Origin: Setaria digitata | Lineage: Eukaryota > Nematoda > Chromadorea > Rhabditida > Setariidae | Length of the DNA stretch: 48,843 nt | NCBI GenBank assembly: GCA_003640385.1 | Contig: RCAB01000453.1 | Span: forward strand, 1 to 48,843 | Reading direction: 5' to 3' | In this document: in pieces, positions 42,018 to 48,843 of the stretch | Numbering within the stretch: the first letter of the stretch is position 1 | How the letters are laid out: each line of letters opens with the position of its first letter | Translations under genes and position numbers: made by a program | The notes under the pieces: generated by a model | What the model was told of the DNA's origin: nothing | The model's input: only the letters and a program-made list of their open reading frames with translations | Database searches by the model: none

Positions 42018-42344
42018 TTAATTAAAGGTAATAACAAGCTGAACAATTGTCAAACATTGGAAAATATTGTCGGGAATTTGTACCAAGGTGAAAGCGAAAG
42101 ATATTTTGATAGTGATTGCATCGCAATAAGCGTCCCAATTTTCAATATCACTGATAACATTGGCTACAAAAAAAAAAAATAGATTTTGCTGATAAGAAAT
42201 TTTTAAAAGACACAGCTTAAAGCTATACATATGTAACTTATGCATCATATTTCTTCACGACATCAAAGCAAAAAGCCGCCTTTTGATGGTAGCGCGTTTG
42301 AAGCATGTACCATTCTGATATGCTATCACCTCGTCCGTAGCCAT
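42018..42344 (-). CDS. Candidate two-exon small gene, 59 aa (competes with plus-strand ORF)
   Basis: Exon 1 (42344-42311) starts AAAAATGGCTACGG, encodes MATDEVIAYQN plus one base, and ends at G|GTACATGC. Exon 2 (42163-42018) follows a long T-tract and GTAG, joins in phase, and reads NVISDIENWDAYCDAIT, then a hydrophobic stretch (ISFAFTLVQIP), then TAA. The intron would be 147 bp. No family recognised. The plus-strand 67-codon frame 42240-42443 overlaps exon 1, and both cannot easily be coding. Confidence 0.27.
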
Positions 42345-42443
42345 TTTTGCAAATCAACTTGTCCAGCTCACTATAATTTCTATATTTCACTCATCAAAAG
42401 TCTCTTCTTTTCTTTTTTTCCTTTTTTTTTTTTTTTTTTTTGA
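42240..42443 (+). CDS. Candidate ORF, 67 aa (competes with minus-strand model)
   Basis: An ATG-led frame through a GC-raised island containing KKPPFDGSAFEACTIL and VRSHFCKSTCPAHYNF (four cysteines in the first 50 residues). The end is poly-Phe from a T-run, so any real coding part stops earlier, probably at a splice site near 42400. Unrecognised. Confidence 0.22.
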   Translation: MHHISSRHQSKKPPFDGSAFEACTILICYHLVRSHFCKSTCPAHYNFYISLIKSLFFSFFPFFFFFF

Positions 42444-43139
42444 AATTTTTATTGAAATGGTAAGTGATAATGATGCATTGACAAAGTGGAAAAATAATGA
42501 CGATGAGAACAGTATGATAATGAGACTTGTAATAATGTAGTAGAAATAATTCTAGCAGTCATAATAACTGATAACGATAATGATAGCGATGATGGTGATA
42601 GTAATAACACATTAGAAAATAGGCATGATTATTCGATGATTATAACGTTGATTTTTTTGATATTAGGTGCATATTTCTTTTTTTTTTCTTGCCAAAAGTA
42701 TTTTTAATTTCAATTACTTTTAATGCTCATTTCTAATTTGCAGCACCTTTAACAATGTCATCAATTTGTGATGTAATTGGTACATCAAATCAGTTCTATC
42801 TTATAATTCAAAAATTCCACCTTTTAATCACATCAATGCAACCTTAATGGTGTTAAAACGTAAGTGAATTTTAAATTATTCTTCATTTTTTGTCTTTTTT
42901 TTTTGATAACTTCTGTATGGTTTTTTTTTTTTTTAATAATTTACTTCCTTTAATTTACATTTGATAATTATTATTTTTGTTGCATTAAGCTGATAAATCG
43001 GTTTATCATTTCTGACATAATTGATTCTAATTAGCATCAAAGTTGCTTTTTCTAAACTTATTGTTCTTTTTATAGTTTTATGTTGCATAAGACTTATCAA
43101 ATAAATCACTAGATCTAAAGAAGTTTGACAAAATATGTG

Positions 43140-43430
43140 TTATTCTCATCTGACAAGCTATCACACACTTTTAGCAAACCTGCCCCTATAAGTAGTAGTG
43201 GCGGTATCAACTACCATCATTTAACTATTATCATCATTACCAACATTTACCTCGTTTTCCAAACCCCTTCTTTAGTGAGTTGACCCGAAACTACAGTATC
43301 CCTTATAATGATCATCATCTCATCATATGAATTCCCACTAACTCTTACCGCACTCTTATCAAATTTCCCTTTATTCCCATCTTCAATCGTCATTCTTACA
43401 TCTCTTTTATTTATAGTGAATTAATTTCTT
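43140..43430. other. Pyrimidine-biased (C-rich) stretch, no gene seen
   Basis: The plus strand has unusual CC and ATCATC content with no open frame of note. It may be a UTR or regulatory segment. Confidence 0.2.
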
Positions 43431-45692
43431 TGAGTATTTCTACAGAACTAATGTTACTTTATCATATCAATTCACGAAAATTTGACATCTGATATTTATG
43501 ATTGTGAAAAAGAAAAAAATGACATCGCTATTTTTTAGTAGAATAATTTGCGTATTTTGTTATGAAATTTTCTAAAAATTATTATTTTAGAGTAAAATTT
43601 TATTGGATAAAATAGAACATTGAATTCATGGTTTTACAGAGAGTTTTTGTAACAATTAGATTAGTTTGTTGGCATGAAAAGAAATTTTCAGTTTTAACTG
43701 CGCTTCTTTCCAAATCATTTTGAATACTTTTCCTACTGTAGCACTTCAGTAGTGTTTTTGTTTTTTCAATTTCTGAAAATTCCTTAACTAGTCTTGGCAA
43801 ATTTTACAGCATACTTTTTTTGCTTGTCAAATGAAGACCTTCTTGAAAAGGTTCAACTAAAATCTTATTAGTTTTTTGATCCAAAGAAAGAAAGATTTTT
43901 TTTGGATAATTTAAATAATAATTCAAGAGGTAAATTTTTAGCTTCTTTTATTTAATGTAATTATTTTTACAAATTGCTAATATAAATGAAAGGCAAAGTA
44001 GCATTTAAGTTCAAATCCCCTACAACCTAATTTATGTCTTACCTAGGTATGTATTCATTATTTTGTCTCTTGGTTTCATCTACTTAAATCAAATAAGATG
44101 ATTTATTTTAATCAAATCAAACAAAAAAAGAAAAAAAGTACGAAACACACCTGTTTTTATATAATATAAAAAAAAAAAACTGTTGCCGACGTAAAAGGCA
44201 AAGAAAAAGTGTCACAGCAAAAATGCGGCTTAGGCTTTGTCGCCAAGCACCTTTTGTAATTTTCTTCCTTTTTTTTTGCTAATAGTTAATATTTTCTAAT
44301 CGCATTAATTCATTAATAGTTTGTTTGTTGAAAACCAACAAAAAAAAAAAAAACCGATCAAATGCATAATATAATATCCTACTTGAACTTTTTTCACTTA
44401 TGTAAATATATCAAGATTAAATCCTACATGTATCTGAGAAATCTTAATGAAATATTTTAAAAATCCAAAAGATTCATGACTTTTTTTATCTGTTTTTTTT
44501 TTTTTTTTTTGAAGATTAAAGCTTTTTATAGCAAGTTTTTTTCATACGAAATATAAAATTAATTAGAATTTTACATCGAATAAAATTTAAACCTAAACGG
44601 AAAAATTATCGCAGTTGCATTTCCAAAATTACGAATTTTTAACGATTTTCTAATAAACTTCCTTTGAGTTCTTTTGTTGCTATAAAAGACGCTTAATTAA
44701 ATCTCAGCTGTTATCTATAGTTTGACTGCTTTGGGCTTAAAATATTTACAAATATTAATATCAATATTTCTGGTTGCATCTCAATCGACGTAAAAGTAAA
44801 GTAAGTTTTCTTTTTCATTTCATTTATTTCTATCTGCTAGGCTGTTTTTGCTAAGTAGTAAAATTGCAGCAATAGCTTTCCAAAATATACGAAGAGCCTA
44901 AAGTTTATAATGAAATAATTGATGAAGTATTTCCAAGATAGGTATAACTCAACCTGATTTTATTTCGTGAAAGCTGATTGGAAGTATTTCATCTCAACTT
45001 ATCATCTTTACCGTTAGCTTTTTCTTGTTAAAAGTTAAGCATTCTAGATTTTGCAATTTGATCGATAGTTTCGATTCTGTAAAATTTCATTGATTTCATT
45101 TCGGATTCTTTCATTTCCTATTTAATTACAAAAATACAAAAAAGAAAACATCCCCATTTGCAATTTTTACACAGATTTCATTAAATTTTTGAAAAAAAAA
45201 ATTTCAGAGTTTTGTTTTTAGTAACTAGAAAATAGTCTATCCTTAATTCAAGGATTTCATAAACATTAAATATCCAAAATTTGAGTTCATTTTTTATCCT
45301 AATTGTACTCTTCTTATTTCGGTAGAATTAAAATTTATAAAAATTTCATAGCTAGATGATTTTCGCGTTAAATATTTTTAGTAGAAAGCAATTGTTTTTT
45401 TGAAAAGCTTTTTAAAAGCAAAGTAAAAATTAATAGTTTGGCAAAAGTCGGAAACTGAAATATCGGTGATTTTGTCATTTTTTTTTTTGCTAAATTTATG
45501 TGTTTTGAAGTTGAATATTAATAAGTATTTGAATATATTTACTAAAAATAGCACTTGAAAACTTGAATATTGTTGAGTATAAAAATATAGAGAACTGGAA
45601 ATGTGAAGGTCTCTACATGGAAGAATTCATGCTTAATTTTAAATTAAATAAAACTTTATTATTAAAGAATCACTGAAATTAAGCTGATTCCA
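43431..45692. other. AT-rich stretch with one small GC-raised segment
   Basis: Around 44180-44260 an ATG frame reads MRLRLCRQAPFVIFFLFF, then stops (signal-peptide-like, 19 codons), with a GTAATT donor-like site inside. Nothing else is supported. Confidence 0.35.
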
Positions 45693-45920
45693 AGAAACAC
45701 TGGAAAACTCGTTATATTTGCACTGATAAACGAGCATTATTGCTTGTTTCATCACAGATGATAAAAAATAATAATTTAATTGATCTGTAGTAGTAATAAT
45801 AGCAATTTGAAATTTCAGAAACACTGGAAAGCTCGTAATATTTGCACTGATAAAAGAACATTATTAAAAAATGATGATTTAATTAACCTGTACAGTAGCA
45901 GTATTAGCAGTTTAAAATTT
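45693..45920. repeat. Diverged tandem duplication (about 123 + 104 bp)
   Basis: Copy 1 (45693-45815) and copy 2 (45817-45920) both start AGAAACACTGGAAA, share CTCG, ATATTTGCACTGATAAA, CATTATT, TTTAATT and AGTA runs, and end in a CAATTTGAAATTT / CAGTTTAAAATTT block. Copy 1 has about 20 extra bases in the middle. Confidence 0.8.
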
Positions 45921-46050
45921 TCCTTTTTAAAAGTGAATCATATAAATGAAAAGTTGACAGTGCAGCAGAATTTAACAATTTATTACTGACAAAGGATTGC
46001 TTTAAAAGAAAGTTTTTTCCTTTTTTTTTTCAAGAAAAAAAAAATAAAGC

Positions 46051-46101
46051 AACAGAAGTATCAAAAAGTAGCGACCTGATGATAATCAGTAACGACCTAA
46101 T
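46051..46101. repeat. Short tandem repeat, about 21-bp period
   Basis: GACCTGATGATAATCAGTAAC is followed by GACCTAATGATAATCAC; a third GATGATAATCA occurs near 46140. Confidence 0.7.
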
Positions 46102-46219
46102 GATAATCACAAATTCGACACACTTATCACTATTCTAGGGATGATAATCAAAGAAAAGAAAAAAAGTAGAAAAAGAAAAAGAAGAAATAAATGAAATATT
46201 TTATATAAAATGTTTCTTT

Positions 46220-46500
46220 ACTTGAAGACGAGACCCACTGAAGCGTAGGTAAGTGTACAGATATTGGCATGAATATTTGCGTTCACGTGTAGATACACGT
46301 ACAGATTGACGTACGTTAGTGCTTAGCTGTGATACTTAAGCATTTGCTAAGAGGAAGTTGGAAAGAAGGGAAGAATGAAAAGATGGAAAGAAGAAACTCT
46401 CGTCACTTCGCAAACAGAAAACAGAAAACGATCAGGCAGGAGGCATTCTCGAAGATGCCTTCCTCTTCTTCCCTGCTCAACCCTAAATAATTCACAACTA
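46220..46500 (+). promoter_or_regulatory. ACGT/E-box-rich island with a downstream small ORF
   Basis: A GC-raised segment with TTCACGTGTAG, ACACGTACAG and GACGTACGTTAG packed within about 45 bp (46270-46318). It is followed by a purine-rich leader and an ATG at 46375. Promoter plus first exon is a reasonable reading. Confidence 0.28.
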
Positions 46501-46605
46501 TTTGAATGTTACTATTTAAATCATCCAAATTTAATGCTATTTTTCTTTTTTAAATACGACGATCTCTCAGGAAAAAATTTTCAATTTTTTTTCCTAAAAT
46601 TTTAG
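46375..46605 (+). CDS. Candidate small basic ORF or first exon, 76 aa
   Basis: The frame starts MKRWKEETLVTSQTENRKR and is basic for about 40 residues (GRRHSRRCLPLLPC). It then drifts into AT-rich, Phe-rich text, so the real coding part, if any, is the first half. A small imperfect hairpin (AGGCAT...ATGCCT at about 46440-46463) lies inside. Unrecognised. Confidence 0.22.
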   Translation: MKRWKEETLVTSQTENRKRSGRRHSRRCLPLLPCSTLNNSQLFECYYLNHPNLMLFFFFKYDDLSGKNFQFFFLKF

Positions 46606-46891
46606 CACCAAATGTGAGTAAGCTAAAAAGGTTTCTTTTAGCAAAATTTAAACTTTTTTTTTTTGTTTTTAAATTAAAAATGAAGATATTTATGGCATGT
46701 AGTAGCAGTGAATGTAATAATGGTGTTATATTCAGTGATAATGATGAAATGATCGGAAATGTTGATCAGTTACTTTTATGTTAATTGATTAATTAGGCAA
46801 GTTTATTGAGTTAAAATCTTAAGCTATTTTCAATGATAATACATTCAATGTTTTAGCTAACAAATTTTACTCGACGATAATTTGAGTTGAC

Positions 46892-47115
46892 TGGTAGATA
46901 ATTTAGTGGTAGGTAAATGACTAGATGTAGATAATTTGACAGACTACGCAAAGTTTTTTCCTTAATCAATTTTTTCTTTTCCTCTTCTAGCTAATACTGA
47001 CATGATAATATCTAGTAGGTGATTTAGTGATTTATTAAGAGACGATTTGATAAGTTAGACTAAGTTTTCCTTGTTCAGTTCTTCTTTTACTTTTATAGCT
47101 AATTATTATATGATG
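46892..47115. repeat. Diverged tandem duplication, about 115-bp period
   Basis: Both copies carry GGTRRATAATTTAGTG / GGTGATTTAGTG, then TTTGAYARRYTA, AAGTTTTTTCCTT / AAGTTTTCCTTG, a pyrimidine run, TAGCTAATA/TAGCTAATT and an ATGAT end. Confidence 0.55.
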
Positions 47116-47839
47116 TCGAGTCAACATTTCTCTTTTTCCTTACTATTTTGCATCTTTTACACAATTTCACCAACATTACCATTTCCTTGTCTAAAAAAGA
47201 AGTTTCTCAACATTTATGGTTTTTATGTAAGATATCGTCGCTTTGTTCTGTGTTATATCTCAGTTATCATTCAGCTATATTGACGATAACTTTGTAAACT
47301 ATTAGAAGGTAACAATAGAATCTATAGAGAGTTAATGGATTTTATGATAAATCTACGTTATAAATTTCAAATTTTAAAACTCGAGATTAAAAGTTAGCAA
47401 CAAAATGAAAGACAATATGTTTTAAAATTATACGGCAAAGATATTTCATTCATTTTTTCTTTTCTTGCATCTTTTTTTAATTTTTTCATTTACTTTTTTT
47501 TCCTAACTTTTTGCTGTTTGATGTTTCTATAACAATGGAATTGATCTTTCTATCCTTTAAATTTTTAAAATGATTCACTCAATGTCAGAATCCTTTTTGG
47601 AAGGAGCAATCGAAAACTAAAACAGCATTACTATATCTTTTTGCCATAATCAGTAAATTTTTACTAAAAACTATTGATTATCTCCATGATTGCCCAGGAA
47701 TTAGCCATGAGCCAATTTCAGGACAATTGCAGGTGTTCACTGGTGAAAAAGAACTAAAAATAATAAGCTAGCTACAATAGCATTATTAGTCTTACCTAGT
47801 TTTTACCTCCGTTCACACTATTAATATTCATTACTACAC

Positions 47840-48261
47840 ATGTCCTGTCTGGATCCGAATCGATGAAGCAAGAAAGAAAGCAAGAACATAGGGTGAGACC
47901 AGTCGTTCTAGTTCAGCTTCGTCCAACGTTCAGACTTCTTTCCACTACTCTCTCAGTGTGATTTGCTCTGAATCGCTTATTTGCTTTTATAAAAAAAATT
48001 CTGAAAAACTAATTTGCTTATTTGTCGGCATTCCATGAGCACATCGCAGATGGTTGAACCGTTTTGGAATGTGCTGCTAGTGTGTTTTGTTGAGTCATTT
48101 TCATATTCTTTCATATTTGAAGGTATTATCCAATATTTCGATATTTTTCTACCTTTTGCATTCATTATCTTATCAATTTCATCCTTATCAATGACTAACT
48201 TGAACTTGACAGAAGTTGTCATATTTATTAAATGGTTGTTGAAGTGATAATCATCTTTCAT
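47840..48261. other. GC-raised island with possible exons on both strands
   Basis: Plus strand: GGATCCGAATCG, ATG at 47863, then MKQERKQEHR, then a G|GTGAGACC donor. Minus strand: a 94-codon ATG frame 48261-47977 with VKFKLVIDKDEIDKIMN and STICDVLMECRQ, more protein-like than its plus-strand mirror. No homologue recognised and no splice partner seen, so neither is secure. Confidence 0.27.
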
Positions 48262-48843
48262 TTGATTTCAATAAGTTCTTATCGATGGTCGATTTTCTGA
48301 AGGCTATCAAATTATTCGATAATTCATTATCAATGCTCAAATATCTCGCAAGATTTTATAAATGTAATTACTGTAATTCTGCCAATTTTCTAAATAATAT
48401 TTCAGTTCTTTCCTTGGAAATATTGTTTTGTTTTACTTTTTTTTTTAGAAGTTGCTAAAAGAATTTAAAACTAAAGCTGCTTTTTTTTTTATAAAAGATT
48501 AAAATAATTATTAAACCTATATGATAATCCTTTTCGAACAGGATATTAATTATAACAATTACAATTATTTCATAAGAAGTTTTATAATATTTCCTTCTTT
48601 GTCAGCATAACTTAATTTGTTAATGTTCATTCTTTTTTTACCAATTGTTAGTGCATAATTTTATAATAAAAATGCTATAAATTCTCTAAAATAATTTTTC
48701 TAGCAAACGACATGCATATGCTCTGCAGTACTTTGATCCTATCGAACAGTAGCATTTTTTATTAAACAGAACAAATGAATAAATACAGTTTATAGTGAAG
48801 CAATTAATAAATTTCACATTCAGCTGTCTCGTAATGAATATAT
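48262..48843. other. AT-rich end of window, no gene seen
   Basis: Poly-T runs and AT-rich spacer only. Confidence 0.6.

Noticed and set aside
44000..44030. GTTCAAATCCCC resembling a tRNA T-arm
   Set aside because: Flanks do not pair and no acceptor stem or anticodon arm could be built.
46440..46463. Hairpin AGGCAT...ATGCCT as a microRNA precursor
   Set aside because: Stem too short and bulged; no extended pairing in the flanks.

Overview
The window looks like nuclear DNA of a parasitic nematode, most likely a spirurid or filarial species; that placement is inference. The sequence is very AT-rich, full of poly-A/T tracts and microsatellites, and its genes have many short exons with nematode-style acceptors (TTTTCAG, TTTTTAG). 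No bacterial operon, virus, CRISPR array, rRNA or tRNA was recognised. All splice models are hand-read and unaided by alignment.

Two genes are secure. A plus-strand gene at 15829-23166 reads through 23 exons, all with consistent phase, as a UBE3A/E6-AP type HECT ubiquitin ligase. It has an N-terminal AZUL zinc finger with exact cysteine spacing, a long low-complexity linker, and a C-terminal HECT domain with its catalytic cysteine. A minus-strand gene at 25272-30035 encodes a secreted-type astacin zinc metalloprotease with a C-terminal ShKT domain. Nine exons are readable, and the signal-peptide exon(s) upstream of 30035 were not found. The two genes converge. Between them, 24619-24819 carries a further plus-strand terminal-exon-like frame belonging to neither.

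The rest (1-15.8 kb and 30-48.8 kb) is mostly AT-rich intergenic or intronic DNA. It holds isolated islands of higher GC: 3.1-3.4, 3.6-3.75, 4.4-5.0, 8.5-9.0, 13.12-13.19, 30.35-30.5, 32.8-32.9, 39.85-40.08, 42.0-42.44, 46.2-46.5 and 47.85-48.26 kb. Some look like single exons with splice sites. Others look like promoter or 5'UTR DNA with E-boxes, CpGs and (GAC/GAT)n.

The most interesting signals are: the astacin Met-turn methionine replaced by leucine; a stop codon embedded in the donor that leads to the ShKT exon, so intron retention would give a protease lacking ShKT; an in-frame 75-nt cassette-like exon in the ligase; an orphan exon chain downstream of the ligase; a perfect 22-bp palindrome; a degenerate hairpin repeat array; a 4 x 45 bp minisatellite open in several frames; and two diverged tandem duplications.
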